Positions 42,666-51,747 of a stretch of 64,000 nt of DNA are shown piece by piece. The notes beneath the pieces are model-generated. The model was not told where the DNA came from, ran no database searches, and saw only the letters and a list, made by a program, of their open reading frames with translations. Both the position numbers and the translations under genes were made by a program. Source of the DNA: Fodinibacter luteus (GTDB taxonomy: Bacteria > Actinomycetota > Actinomycetes > Actinomycetales > Dermatophilaceae); assembly GCF_039541575.1 (NCBI RefSeq), contig NZ_BAABGM010000024.1, positions 102,129-166,128 of the forward strand, read 5' to 3'. The stretch's first letter is position 1. Each line of letters opens with the position of its first letter.

Positions 42666-43616
42666 GTGGAACAGTGGTTGTCCTTCGGTGGGCAGCCTGG
42701 ATGGACGGGGTTGCGCATGCGGAAAATCGTCTATACGGGCAACGGTACGGTTCCAGTCGACAGCGGCCTACCTCACGTGGGCCGGATCTTCGGGATCGAT
42801 GACGCTGGGGACCTGCGGTACTTCCGATACGTCGGCAACGGGCAGAAGAACCCTACGGGTGCGCACCGTGCCGAGGATGGTACGCCTTCGTGGGATGGGA
42901 ACACCGGCAACCCAATTGGTCGCGGGTGGCAAGGATTCCTGCATGTCCTCGGGTGCGGTGACGGCGTCATCATGGCCGTCCGAGAAAACGGGGATCTCCT
43001 GTGGTACCGGTACGACGGAGACGGCACGGCCGACCAGACCGGGGCACTGGGCTGGGACCCCGGCAGCGGCGCAACCATAGGAAACGGCTTTCAGAGTTTC
43101 GTCCACCTGTTCGCCAAGCCGGCCGAGGGAATGACGACCCGCCCGATGGCCCAGCTCTTCGGCGTCGACCCCAACGGTGATCTGCGGTGGTACGGGTATC
43201 GCGGCAACGGCGAGCCCGACCCCAGCGGAGTGAAGGGCTGGCACCCCAACTCAGGGAACGTCATCGGTAATGGCTGGGCTGACTTCCAGTACATCGTCGG
43301 CACCAGCGACGTGTTCGCGGTCAAGCCTGATGGCGCCCTCCACTGGTACCGATACAACGGCGACGGCACCGCCGACCGCAGTGGTGCGACCGGCTGGGAC
43401 TCCAGGTCCGGAAGCCAGGTAGGTCGAGGATGGCAGGGTATGCGCATGGTCACCGGCGGTACCGTCGATTCGGGTGGGCGAGGCACGGTGCTCTTCGCCG
43501 TGGACCAGGAGGATCGCCTCCTGTGGTATCGGTACGACGGCCACGGCGAACCGGATCCCACAGGTGCCCTTGGCTGGAACCCACGCTCCTCTACCCAGAT
43601 TGGCAGGGGTTTCTGA
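42666..43616 (+). CDS. Tachylectin-like beta-propeller protein, C-terminally truncated
   Basis: This 316-residue protein is made of five repeats of about 50 residues with the pattern LFGVDPNGDLRWYGYRGNGE followed by a GW and an IG-R/N-GW segment. This is the tachylectin-2-like propeller found in lectins and in secreted or tail-associated bacterial proteins. No signal peptide is visible at ATG 42666, so the true N-terminus may be lost. The fifth repeat stops at GRGF. A ten-base gap at 43603/43604, judged against the first repeat (attgg...caaggattcctg), removes the GW and shifts the frame to TGA 43614. The protein may be a fragment of a larger lectin-bearing protein. Confidence 0.65.
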   Translation: MEQWLSFGGQPGWTGLRMRKIVYTGNGTVPVDSGLPHVGRIFGIDDAGDLRYFRYVGNGQKNPTGAHRAEDGTPSWDGNTGNPIGRGWQGFLHVLGCGDGVIMAVRENGDLLWYRYDGDGTADQTGALGWDPGSGATIGNGFQSFVHLFAKPAEGMTTRPMAQLFGVDPNGDLRWYGYRGNGEPDPSGVKGWHPNSGNVIGNGWADFQYIVGTSDVFAVKPDGALHWYRYNGDGTADRSGATGWDSRSGSQVGRGWQGMRMVTGGTVDSGGRGTVLFAVDQEDRLLWYRYDGHGEPDPTGALGWNPRSSTQIGRGF

Positions 43617-43635
43617 TTCCACTGACGGCCGGTCG

Positions 43636-43904
43636 GTGCTGGTATCCGCGGGTTCCGAAGACCCGAACCTGGTCGGTTCGGTCGGGCCGACCGGCCTGAT
43701 GTGCCTGGCCGAGCGCGCTGGTTGGCACACCCTATTGCGGCACAACTGGGCATGCCCTCGCCGAACGCCGCGGTGCAAGCGGCCGCGGTCGCCGCCGGGA
43801 TGCCCGCCGGCGCCGACTCCATCGACAACCTAGTGGTGCTGGGCCACGCTCGGAAATGGCTGAGGCAACGGAGACTGGGGTGGGGTGGCTACGAGAGCGG
43901 GTAG
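43636..43904 (+). mobile_element. IS1380-like transposase N-terminal remnant, frameshifted
   Basis: Frame 1 reads SAGSEDPNLVGSVGPTGLMC and LAERAGWHTLL. The next frame continues with AAQLGMPSPNAAVQAAAVAA and GMPAGADSIDNLVVLGHA. Together they match the start of actinobacterial IS1380-family transposases (DPNLVxxAGL, AERAGL, VAGMxAGADSIDDxxxLRHG). There is a frameshift near 43738 and the rest of the transposase is missing. It directly follows the cut lectin gene, so an insertion and later deletion may have caused that truncation. The following stretch to 44135 holds nothing recognisable. Confidence 0.6.
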
Positions 43905-44135
43905 TGACGCCTGCGGCCAGCGTCCCTTCCGGCACGCACATCACCGTCCTGCGACCGCCGGAGATCACCCGCGGTGAGTGACCAGATGCTCGCCCACTCG
44001 CACCCGCGTCATGGCCGCCAGTCCGTCTCCCGAGCGCACCTCACGCTGATGTCCGGATGGCCGGAGCGTCCTCGCGTGTAGTGCCGCTTCACTCGCCGCC
44101 GACCGGCTGTCATGCTCGTTCGAGGTGAGGGGACG

Positions 44136-45725
44136 ATGACAGTGGACCAGGCTCTGGAGGCGGCCCGTGCGGCGTACGGGCGGCACGACTGGGCTGTGGC
44201 GCGGCAGGGGTTCCGGGCGGCGGGGGAGCTCGGTACTGAGGACCTGGGGTCTTTGGCGACCGCCTGCTGGTGGCTGGGCGAGGTGGAAGAGTATGCCGTC
44301 GCCACCGCCGAACTGCACCGGCAGCTCCTGGGGCTCGGTCGAGCGGTGGAGGCCGCGTTGGCCGCGTTCGAGCTGGGCTACACCGAGGTCGTGCGCGGCC
44401 GTGAGGGCGTCGGCGTCGGGTGGATGGCCCGGGCACGTCGGCTTCTCGAGGAGCAGCCGGAGGCGCCGGAGTGGGGGTTCGTGCTGGCGGCCGATGCCCA
44501 GCAGGCACTGGTGGAAGGGGACCTCGACACCGCGGGCCGGCTGGCCCGTGAGGCGCTCGCACTGGGCGAGCGGCATGGTCTGTCGACGGTGGTGGCGCTG
44601 GCCCGCTTTCTCTGTGGATGCGTGGCTGTGCACCAGGGGCGGACTGCCCAAGGATTGCGTGACGTTGACGAGGCGATGCTGCCGGTGCAGGCCGGGGAGG
44701 TGGACCCCGAGTGGGTGGGGTCGCTCTACTGCGACACGATGTCGCTTTGCTTCGAGCTATTGGACCTTCCCCGCGCGCAGCGTTGGACCACGCTGACCGA
44801 ACGCTGGCTCGAGGGTCACACCCCCGCCGTGATGTTCACCGGGATCTGCCGGGTCCACCGGGCCCAGCTGCGGGTCGTGAGCGGGGAATGGGTTCGTGCT
44901 GAGGTGGAGGCTCGGCAGGCGGCGGCAGACCTGGAGACCCTGGACGTCGCGGTCGCGGGAGAGGCGCACTACTGCATCGGTGAGCTGCACCGGCTTCGGG
45001 GGCAGCTCGTGGCCGCGGGGGCGGCGTACCGACATGCCCACGAGCTGGGCCGGGACCCGCTGCCCGGAATGGCGCTGCTGTGCCTGCAGCGAGGTCGCAG
45101 GCAGGTCGCTGCCTCCATCCTCGATGCGGCGCTGGCCGCGCAGCCCAGGCCACTGCTCCGGGCGCCGTTGCTCGCTGCACGGGTGGAGGTGTGCCTGGCG
45201 GGGGACGACCCCGGCGGCGGGGCCGCATACCTCGACGAGCTCGCCCTGATCGCCGATGCCCACGCCAGCCCCGGATGGCGGGCCGAGGCGCTGCGCTGGT
45301 CCGGAGCGAGCCTGCTGGCGCGGGGCCGGGCCGCCGAGGCGGTCGGCGAGCTGCGAGAGGCGCAAGCCAGGTGGCGGCGGATGAAGGCGCCGTACCAGGT
45401 GGGCCGCATCGCGCTCGACCTCGCCGTCGCCTACGAGGCGCTGGGCGACCAGGACACCGCCCGCCGGGAGCAGGAGAGCGCCGTGGCCGTGCTGACGAGC
45501 CTGGGCGTACCGCACGGGTCCTCGCCGGATCTGGTCGGACTGACGCCGCGTGAGCTGGAGGTGCTCACCGCGGTCGCAGACGGGCGCAGCAACCGGGAGA
45601 GTGCCCGCGCCCTGCACATCAGCGAGAGCACGGTCGCGCGGCACTTGGCCAACGTCTATCTCAAGACAGGTTCGGCCTCGCGGACCGCCGCTGTGGCCTG
45701 GGCCCGGGAGCGCGGCCTGATCTGA
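44136..45725 (+). CDS. TPR-like LuxR-family transcriptional regulator
   Basis: This 529-residue regulator has a long helical, TPR/SARP-like region (residues 1-450) without a visible ATPase P-loop, and a C-terminal LuxR helix-turn-helix: LTPRELEVLTAVADGRSNRE, SARALHISESTVARHLANVY. It resembles the C-terminal part of LAL/MalT-type regulators. ATG 44136 is chosen because AGGGGA lies a few bases upstream; an in-frame ATG at 44112 has no such site. The next gene, 131 bases on, encodes a methyltransferase and may be its target. Confidence 0.82.
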   Translation: MTVDQALEAARAAYGRHDWAVARQGFRAAGELGTEDLGSLATACWWLGEVEEYAVATAELHRQLLGLGRAVEAALAAFELGYTEVVRGREGVGVGWMARARRLLEEQPEAPEWGFVLAADAQQALVEGDLDTAGRLAREALALGERHGLSTVVALARFLCGCVAVHQGRTAQGLRDVDEAMLPVQAGEVDPEWVGSLYCDTMSLCFELLDLPRAQRWTTLTERWLEGHTPAVMFTGICRVHRAQLRVVSGEWVRAEVEARQAAADLETLDVAVAGEAHYCIGELHRLRGQLVAAGAAYRHAHELGRDPLPGMALLCLQRGRRQVAASILDAALAAQPRPLLRAPLLAARVEVCLAGDDPGGGAAYLDELALIADAHASPGWRAEALRWSGASLLARGRAAEAVGELREAQARWRRMKAPYQVGRIALDLAVAYEALGDQDTARREQESAVAVLTSLGVPHGSSPDLVGLTPRELEVLTAVADGRSNRESARALHISESTVARHLANVYLKTGSASRTAAVAWARERGLI

Positions 45726-45856
45726 CGCCGCCCGCCGGTTTGCTGCCCCGGGCGAGCCGCCACCTACACAGCGTCTGCACACTTCTGTCGATGTGCCCCG
45801 CCCCCGGCGTCCCTAGCGTCGATGGTGTCCGCACGACGACGACGAAGGAGCAGACC

Positions 45857-46981
45857 ATGTCTCTCGACACGGCACCCCACCCGCAGTCCAGGTACCCAGA
45901 CCAGACCACCGCGACTGGTCAGGGGCTGGACCCAGACAGGGTGCAGGAGTTCGCCAGCAACCTGTTCGGTGCATTGGCCGCCGGTTCGACGGCCTTGATG
46001 GTCAGCATCGGGCACCGGACCGGGCTCTTCGACGCGCTGTCGGGGCTGCCAGCGTGCACCAGCCCTCAGGTCGCGGCCGCAGCAGGGCTGCACGAGCGCT
46101 ACGTCCGCGAGTGGCTCCACGCGATGACCACCGCGCGGGTCGTGGAGCACAACCCCACGGATGACAGCTTCCGGCTTCCGGCTGAGCACGCCGCGGTGCT
46201 CACCCGAGAATCTGGGCCAGACAACCTGGCCGCGCTGATGCAGTTCCTGCCGCTGATGGCCGAGGTGGAAACCGACGTGGTGGGCTGTTTCGCCGAGGGC
46301 GGCGGGGTGCCTCACGCTCGCTACGGCCGGTTCCACGACGTGATGGCCGAGCTGAGCGCCAATACCAACGACGCCGCACTGCTTGATCGGGTCGTGCCAC
46401 TGGTGCCGGGCCTGCAGGACCGGCTGAAGCGGGGCATCCGAGGAGCCGACGTCGGCTGCGGCCAGGGCCACGCCGTCAACCTGCTGGCCCGGGCGTTCCC
46501 GGCCAGTACGTTCGTCGGCTACGACTTCTCCGAGGAAGCGCTCACGGTCGCACGTGCCGAGGCGCAGGACTGGGGCCTGGGTAACGCCCGCTTCGAGGTA
46601 CGCGACGTCACGAGCCTGGACGGCACCGGAACCTTCGGACTCATCACGGCCTTCGACGCCATCCACGACCAAGCGCACCCCGCCACAGTGCTGAAACAGA
46701 TCCAGACACATCTGGACCGCGACGGGGCCTTCCTCATGGTCGACGTGCATGCATCAAGCGATGTCGAGGCGAACCTGGACCTACCGTGGGCCCCCTTCCT
46801 CTACGCCATCTCCACCATGCACTGCATGACCGTCTCGCTCTCACTGGGCGGTGACGGGCTCGGCACGGCCTGGGGCGCGGAGCTGGCCCTGCAGATGCTG
46901 GCAGACGCCGGGTTCGGCGACGTCTCGGTTCAGCGGCTCCCAGAGGACGTCATCAACAGCTACTTCGTGGCGCGGATGTGA
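45857..46981 (+). CDS. Class I SAM-dependent methyltransferase with winged-helix N-domain
   Basis: This 374-residue protein has an N-terminal helical/winged-helix dimerisation part (LFDALSGLPACTSPQVAAAA, LHERYVREWLHAM) and a Rossmann methyltransferase domain: IRGADVGCGQGHAVNLLARA for SAM, YDFSEEALTVARAEA, and FDAIHDQAHPATVLKQIQTH. It resembles a group of actinobacterial methyltransferases of unknown substrate. GAAGGAG lies six bases before ATG 45857. The TAGCGT at 45817-45822 may be its -10 box. The upstream LuxR regulator may control it. Confidence 0.82.
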   Translation: MSLDTAPHPQSRYPDQTTATGQGLDPDRVQEFASNLFGALAAGSTALMVSIGHRTGLFDALSGLPACTSPQVAAAAGLHERYVREWLHAMTTARVVEHNPTDDSFRLPAEHAAVLTRESGPDNLAALMQFLPLMAEVETDVVGCFAEGGGVPHARYGRFHDVMAELSANTNDAALLDRVVPLVPGLQDRLKRGIRGADVGCGQGHAVNLLARAFPASTFVGYDFSEEALTVARAEAQDWGLGNARFEVRDVTSLDGTGTFGLITAFDAIHDQAHPATVLKQIQTHLDRDGAFLMVDVHASSDVEANLDLPWAPFLYAISTMHCMTVSLSLGGDGLGTAWGAELALQMLADAGFGDVSVQRLPEDVINSYFVARM

Positions 46982-47231
46982 GCGGCCTTCGGTGATGCCC
47001 CGGTGCCACTCCGCCATCGGATGAGTGCGTGTCTTGACGGCGACAGGTCGCGGTAAATCCTGTGGTCACCTCACTCGCCGATGAGCGGTGTCGGAGCTCC
47101 ATGACGGCCGCCTGGCACGGCACCTCCATCGCCGCCCCACCTCCGGCTCCATGAGCCGAGGGTCACGAAGCAGAGCGTCGCCGGTCACGTCCGCTGGGGG
47201 GTCACGGTCGCCGACGGTGACTTCCGCATGC
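46982..47231. other. Intergenic stretch before the arsR operon
   Basis: About 250 bases without a convincing reading frame on either strand. It contains the region upstream of the arsR promoter and nothing else I can name. Confidence 0.5.
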
Positions 47232-47256
47232 AATACTTAGGCAGATGGCTAAGTAT
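47232..47256 (+). promoter_or_regulatory. arsR leaderless promoter overlapped by a palindromic operator
   Basis: ATACTTAG (47233-47240) and CTAAGTAT (47249-47256) form a perfect eight-base inverted repeat around eight bases. AATACT (47232-47237) ends seven bases before the arsR ATG (47245), so the palindrome covers both the -10 box and the start codon. This is an ideal self-repression site. Confidence 0.6.
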
Positions 47257-47583
47257 CACGTCGAGCTCGACGCCGTGCTCCGTGCTCTCGCGGATCCGAC
47301 GCGCCGGACCGTGGTGGAGCGCCTCGCCAAGTCGCCGGCCGTCGTGTCGGAGCTCGCAGCACCGTTCTCCATGGCGTTGCCGTCGCTCATGCAGCACCTG
47401 CGCATCCTCGAGGACGCCGGAGTGGTCACGTCCGAGAAGAACGGACGTGTCCGCACCGTGAGTCTGCGACCTGGTGCCCTCGACGTTCTCCACCTGTGGC
47501 TCGGGGAACAACGCACCCCGGCCGAACGCCAGGCCGACCGGCTCGGCATCCATCTGACCCGCACCACCGCGAAGGAAACCTGA
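47245..47583 (+). CDS. ArsR-family transcriptional regulator
   Basis: This 112-residue winged-helix protein starts with the ArsR pattern DAVLRALADPTRRTVVERLA, then SPAVVSELAAPFSMALPSLM and QHLRILEDAGVVTSEKNGRV. No metal-binding Cys pair is present, so it belongs to the group that accompanies AHSA1/SRPBCC genes rather than metal sensors. It is the first gene of a three-gene operon and its operator overlaps its own start. Confidence 0.85.
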   Translation: MAKYHVELDAVLRALADPTRRTVVERLAKSPAVVSELAAPFSMALPSLMQHLRILEDAGVVTSEKNGRVRTVSLRPGALDVLHLWLGEQRTPAERQADRLGIHLTRTTAKET

Positions 47584-47584
47584 C

Positions 47585-48229
47585 ATGACCCGCGTCCGCA
47601 TCGACCTGAACCTCTCGCTGGACGGCTACGCCTCGGGCGACCAGACCTTGGAGAACCCGATGGGCGAGGACTGGCAGCGCCTCACCGCCGCCTACGGCTC
47701 GACCCGCACATTCCGTGAGCGCGTCCTCGGCGACACCAGCGGCACCGGCACGACCGGGATCGACGACCGGTACGCCGACGCGTACTTCGAGGGCGTCGGC
47801 GCCGAGATCATGGGCGCTGCCATGTTCGGCCTGCACTCATTCCCGGACGACCCGGGCTGGAAGGGGTGGTGGGGTGATCAGCCACCGTTCCGAGCGCCCG
47901 TCTACGTCCTCACCCACACGGCACCGCGTCCGTCGATCCCGATGGAGCGGGGAACGACCTTCCACTTCCGCAACGCCGCGATCGAGGACGTGCTCGCCGA
48001 GGCGGTCGAGGCCGCCGACGGGTCTGACGTGCGCGTCGGGGGTGGCGTCAGCACGGCGCGGGACTTCCTTCGCGCCGGCCTGGTCGACCAGCTGCACGTC
48101 GCGATCGCCCCAATCCTGATCGGCCGGGGCACCCGACTGTGGGACAACCTTCGCGGCCTCGAGCTCACTCACCAGGTCACGGCGGAAGTGGCCGAGAGCG
48201 GCACGATCCACGTCACCTTCTCGCGATAG
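47585..48229 (+). CDS. Dihydrofolate reductase-like (RibD C-terminal) protein
   Basis: This 214-residue protein has the RibD_C/DHFR-like fold: RIDLNLSLDGYASG at the start, PVYVLTHTAPRPSIPMERGT in the middle, VRVGGGVSTARDFLRAGLVD for nucleotide binding and LHVAIAPILIGRGTRLWDNL near the end. Such proteins are NADPH-dependent reductases of unknown substrate. It starts one base after arsR ends and is part of the same operon. Confidence 0.85.
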   Translation: MTRVRIDLNLSLDGYASGDQTLENPMGEDWQRLTAAYGSTRTFRERVLGDTSGTGTTGIDDRYADAYFEGVGAEIMGAAMFGLHSFPDDPGWKGWWGDQPPFRAPVYVLTHTAPRPSIPMERGTTFHFRNAAIEDVLAEAVEAADGSDVRVGGGVSTARDFLRAGLVDQLHVAIAPILIGRGTRLWDNLRGLELTHQVTAEVAESGTIHVTFSR

Positions 48230-48239
48230 GACGCTGCCC

Positions 48240-48701
48240 ATGACGATCGAACGCCGACTGGCCCGCGCCGGATTCACCCTGACCCGTGACTACCCCGCTC
48301 CCATCCGGCGTGTCTGGGACGCCTTTGCGGAAGAGGAGCAGAAGCTCGAGTGGTTCGGCGCCGGCGACACCTTCGAGTCCGGGGAGTGGGCCTTCCAGTT
48401 CCGTGTCGGAGGTCGCGATGTCGCCGAGGGCAGGTTCCACGACGGCCCCGTCTCGCGGTACGAGGCCACGTACACCGACATCGTCGAGCACGTCCGCATC
48501 GTCACGACATATGACATGTGGCTCGACGGGTTCCACATGTCGACGTCGCTGGCGTCGTTCGAGTTCGAGCCGACCGCTGAGGGCACTCGGTTCACGCATA
48601 TCGAGCACGGCGTCTTCTTCGACCAGTTCGAGGCCGACGCGCCGAACCGCGAGGACGGCAGCCGAGGCCTACTCGAGGTGCTGGCCGACTACCTCGCGTG
48701 A
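48240..48701 (+). CDS. SRPBCC/AHSA1-domain protein
   Basis: This 153-residue protein has the AHSA1-like pattern FTLTRDYPAPIRRVWDAFAE, then QKLEWFGAGDTF and FEFEPTAEGTRFTHIEHGVF. Members bind hydrophobic ligands. It is third in the arsR operon, ten bases after the reductase gene. The combination ArsR, DHFR-like and AHSA1 is widespread in actinobacteria, often annotated as an uncharacterised detoxification unit. Confidence 0.82.
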   Translation: MTIERRLARAGFTLTRDYPAPIRRVWDAFAEEEQKLEWFGAGDTFESGEWAFQFRVGGRDVAEGRFHDGPVSRYEATYTDIVEHVRIVTTYDMWLDGFHMSTSLASFEFEPTAEGTRFTHIEHGVFFDQFEADAPNREDGSRGLLEVLADYLA

Positions 48702-48896
48702 CAAAGCCGCGAAACGTCCGACCATCGGCATGAGCGCGAAGTCGGGGTGAGTCTCGGCGCCGCCAGCCGACCGCTGAGTTGGCTTGGGGCGTCCGGCATC
48801 GCGTCCGTAGATCCGCCCGTCACGCGATGGTCGCGGCGCTCGATGGTTCGTGGTGGGTGCAGGGCTGGCGGGGTCGGAGCCCGGCTTGTACGTGGG

Positions 48897-49556
48897 TTAG
48901 AAGTCCTCGTGTTCTCCGGCGCGCACCAGCCCCGATTCGTAGGCTGCGACCACTGCTTGCACTCGGTCGCGCAGTCCGAGTTTTGCGAGCACCCGCGCCA
49001 CGTGGGTCTTCACGGTCTCCATGGCCACGAACAGTTCGGCTGCGATCTCGGCGTTCGACCGACCGCGCGCGATGAGGACGAGCACCTCACGCTCCCGCTC
49101 GGTCAGCCGGTCGTACCCAGGTGGGGGCGCGGTGCGGCCATTGCGGGTGAACTGTTCGATGAGGCGGCGCGTGATGCTCGGGGCGAGCAGTTCCTCGCCT
49201 CGGGCGGCGGCACGGACGCCACCGACGAGTTGGGCGCGGGGGGCGTCCTTGAGCAGGAACCCGCTGGCCCCGGCGATCAGGGAGTCGTACACCAGCTCGG
49301 ACCGGTCAAACGTCGTGAGCATCACCACTCGGGTTGGCCCGCCAGCGGTGATCAGGCGGGTAGCGGCGATACCGTCGAGCACCGGCATCCGGACGTCCAT
49401 GAGCACCACGGCGGGTGCCAGCCGGCGAACCATGTCGACTGCATCGGCTCCGTCTGTCGCCTCCCCGACGACCTGGATGTCGGCCTCGGCCTCGAGGATC
49501 GCGCGGAGCCCGGTGCGAACCAGGTCCTGGTCGTCCGCGAGCACCACAGTGGTCAT
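48897..49556 (-). CDS. NarL/LuxR-family response regulator (system A)
   Basis: This 219-residue regulator has an N-terminal receiver domain (TTVVLADDQDLVRTGLRAIL, phosphorylated Asp in VVLMDVRMP, conserved Lys in GFLLKDAP) and a C-terminal LuxR helix-turn-helix (LTEREREVLVLIARGRSNAE, ETVKTHVARVLAKLGLRDRV). Its ATG at 49556 overlaps the kinase stop (ATGA). With the kinase it forms a two-component system; the likely target is the small membrane protein divergent from the kinase, by position only. Confidence 0.9.
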   Translation of the reverse strand: MTTVVLADDQDLVRTGLRAILEAEADIQVVGEATDGADAVDMVRRLAPAVVLMDVRMPVLDGIAATRLITAGGPTRVVMLTTFDRSELVYDSLIAGASGFLLKDAPRAQLVGGVRAAARGEELLAPSITRRLIEQFTRNGRTAPPPGYDRLTEREREVLVLIARGRSNAEIAAELFVAMETVKTHVARVLAKLGLRDRVQAVVAAYESGLVRAGEHEDF

Positions 49557-51271
49557 GCCAGTACCCCGATCCCGGGCAGCGTCGCACTCACGCGGAAGCC
49601 CTCACCGGACGGGCCCCACGACATGGTGCCGCCGCGACGGGACACCTCCTGAGCCAGGGTGGCCAGACCGGTGCCGGCACCCAAACCGCCTTCGGGTGGG
49701 GCATTGGGGCCCTCGTCGAGCACCGACAGCCGCAGGACGTCGCTGGTAGCTACCTCGATCCGCACCGAGGACGAGGGGGCGTACCGACTGGCGTTGGTCA
49801 GTGCCTCGCGCAGTACGCGGGCGGCCATGCTGCGAGTCTCCGGAGGCAGCTCGTCCATCCTGCCGGTCACCCTCACCTGGGGGCTCAGCCCGACTCGCCG
49901 CGCCTGCGCGGTCAGGCCGGCGACCCCCAGCTCGCCGTCCTCGGCCAGGTGTCCCAACCCGTCGCGCAGCTCGTGCAGGGTGCTGCGGGCAGCGTCGAGG
50001 ACCGTGTCGAGCGTGCCCTCGCCAGGTCGCACCTGACCGGCTGAGGCCTGCAGGCAGATGACGGTCATCGCGTGGGCCACGGTGTCGTGCAGCTCGCCCG
50101 CCAGCTCGTTGCGCTGCTCGGCGACCGCCAGGCCCACCTCCACCTCGCGCCCGCGCTCCAGCTCCACAACGGCGGCGACCAGCTCGGCCGCGCGCTGGCT
50201 CCAGCCCGCCGATACCACGCCCACGCCGACGGCGGTCCCGGTGAATGCCAGCATCGGCACGAGCGCGGCCGGGTCGGCCAGGCCACCGGGGTCGGCCCAT
50301 GCGAGCAGCGCCAGGGCGCCCAGGACCACGGCGGCACCCGCGATGCGTCGCCCGCCGCGACCGTGGGCACCCACCACGTACCCACACACCAACACCGCAA
50401 GGATGGAGGTGACCATCACCGTTGGTGGGGTCAGCCACACCGCCATCACGGTCAACCCGCTCAGGGTGAGGGCGCACGCGGTCAGCGGGTGTTGCCGCCG
50501 GATGATGAGCGGGGCGGCTGCGAGCAGGGCGACCAGGACGTTGAGCAGCGCAGGCCCCTGCGCCTGTGGGGAGACCACCGATTCCACGGCGAGCACTGCA
50601 CCGACTCCTGCGCCGAGCGCGATGTCTGCGACCCCCACTGGTTCCGGGAGGGCCGGGGTCCGCGCCGGCTCGCGCCAGTTCGTCTCGGACTCGTCCCGCA
50701 GCGAGCCGAGCACTCCGCGCAGCTCATCGAGGCTCGCGCGCGCCGCGCCCTCGATGTCCGCCAGCGCCCGGCGCATCTCCGCATCCTCTGCCCCCACCGC
50801 GCTCTCAGCCCGCACCGCGATCGCAGCCACCTGCTCGCTGAAGCCCCGGTACAGCAGCACCTGCAGCCGGTTGCGCTCCTCGAGCCGCGCACGGCGCACC
50901 TCCGCCCCGCGCTGCGCCTCGAGCAGGCCGGCGACCCGTCGCAACTCCCGAACCTGATCGGATCGCCCCTGCACCACTGCGCCCGCAAGCGCCGGAGCCC
51001 CCACGCACAAGAGGGAGAACATGAAGTCGTCCGGCACCGGGTGGACCCCCGGGTCCGCGACCTGGTGCGCCCATGTGAGAACCGAGGCCGCAACCAGCCC
51101 AGCACCCAGGGCGACCGGCCACCGACAGGTCAGCCCGACGAGGTAGCCGGCCACAGCCGACCCCAGGACGACAATCGGTGTGCCCACGAGGACACCACCG
51201 CGCAGCGCGTCAGCGAGCTGCAGCACGACCACACTGAGCAGCAACACGACAGCGGCGACAGCGCGGGGCAT
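49553..51271 (-). CDS. Sensor histidine kinase (HisKA_3) with an extra degenerate DHp segment (system A)
   Basis: This 572-residue membrane kinase has two membrane blocks (about residues 5-100 and 215-355). The active DHp segment has EQRNELAGELHDTVAHAMTV with the phosphorylated His 395, followed by a HATPase domain (LREALTNASRYAP is the N-box and GTGLATLAQEVSRRGG the G region). An earlier segment, EERNRLQVLLYRGFSEQVAA (residues 131-150), aligns with the DHp helix but has Tyr 141 where the His should be, and is followed by the matching second helix SLDELRGVLGSLRDE. ATG 51271 follows TAGCCT by six bases. Confidence 0.85.
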   Translation of the reverse strand: MPRAVAAVVLLLSVVVLQLADALRGGVLVGTPIVVLGSAVAGYLVGLTCRWPVALGAGLVAASVLTWAHQVADPGVHPVPDDFMFSLLCVGAPALAGAVVQGRSDQVRELRRVAGLLEAQRGAEVRRARLEERNRLQVLLYRGFSEQVAAIAVRAESAVGAEDAEMRRALADIEGAARASLDELRGVLGSLRDESETNWREPARTPALPEPVGVADIALGAGVGAVLAVESVVSPQAQGPALLNVLVALLAAAPLIIRRQHPLTACALTLSGLTVMAVWLTPPTVMVTSILAVLVCGYVVGAHGRGGRRIAGAAVVLGALALLAWADPGGLADPAALVPMLAFTGTAVGVGVVSAGWSQRAAELVAAVVELERGREVEVGLAVAEQRNELAGELHDTVAHAMTVICLQASAGQVRPGEGTLDTVLDAARSTLHELRDGLGHLAEDGELGVAGLTAQARRVGLSPQVRVTGRMDELPPETRSMAARVLREALTNASRYAPSSSVRIEVATSDVLRLSVLDEGPNAPPEGGLGAGTGLATLAQEVSRRGGTMSWGPSGEGFRVSATLPGIGVLA

Positions 51272-51277
51272 GTTCTG

Positions 51278-51350
51278 AGGCTAGGCGAGTGAGGATCACC
51301 GGGCATCCCTCTGGCGAGGGACGCCCGCATCCCCGCGCGACCGCAAGGCT
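51278..51350. promoter_or_regulatory. Divergent leaderless promoters of kinase A and the membrane protein
   Basis: On the minus strand TAGCCT (51283-51278) is six bases before the kinase ATG. On the plus strand AAGGCT (51345-51350) is seven bases before ATG 51358. The 86-base gap is the only control region for both. Confidence 0.45.
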
Positions 51351-51357
51351 GGTGGAC

Positions 51358-51747
51358 ATGGACACAACACGCATCGCCGTCATCGCTGCCGCCAGCGCCG
51401 TCGTCTCCTGGGCCCTGAAAGGTGTGGCCATCTGGGCCGCCGGAGGCCCCGGCAACAGCCCCCTTGAGGGGCCCCTCTTCTTCATCGGACTCGTATGCTT
51501 CGTCGTCGCGGTCTGTTCGTTCGCGATGTCCGTCGTCGGTCGACCCGAGTGGTGGGCCAAGGGTGCCGCGGTAGCTGGAGCGGTTATCACCGTCGCCGCC
51601 TTCGCTATGGTCTCTGGCCTTGCAGTGGACCAGCTCGCGACGACGGCCCATTGGGTGTGGGGCGAGATCACCCTGTGGCTGCCCGCGCTGGCCGTCCTCG
51701 CCGGCAGCTCCCGGTACGCCTCCCGGCAGTCGATGCGCACCGCCTGA
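51358..51747 (+). CDS. Small four-helix membrane protein divergent from kinase A
   Basis: This 129-residue protein has four predicted membrane helices and little else: the first around IAVIAAASAVVSWALKGVAI, then GPLFFIGLVCFVVAVCSFAM, AVAGAVITVAAFAMVSGL and ITLWLPALAVLAGSS. I recognise no family. It is divergent from the histidine kinase with a shared control region, which suggests control by, or signalling to, that two-component system. ATG 51358 is chosen for the AAGGCT box and the start of the hydrophobic part. Confidence 0.65.
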   Translation: MDTTRIAVIAAASAVVSWALKGVAIWAAGGPGNSPLEGPLFFIGLVCFVVAVCSFAMSVVGRPEWWAKGAAVAGAVITVAAFAMVSGLAVDQLATTAHWVWGEITLWLPALAVLAGSSRYASRQSMRTA

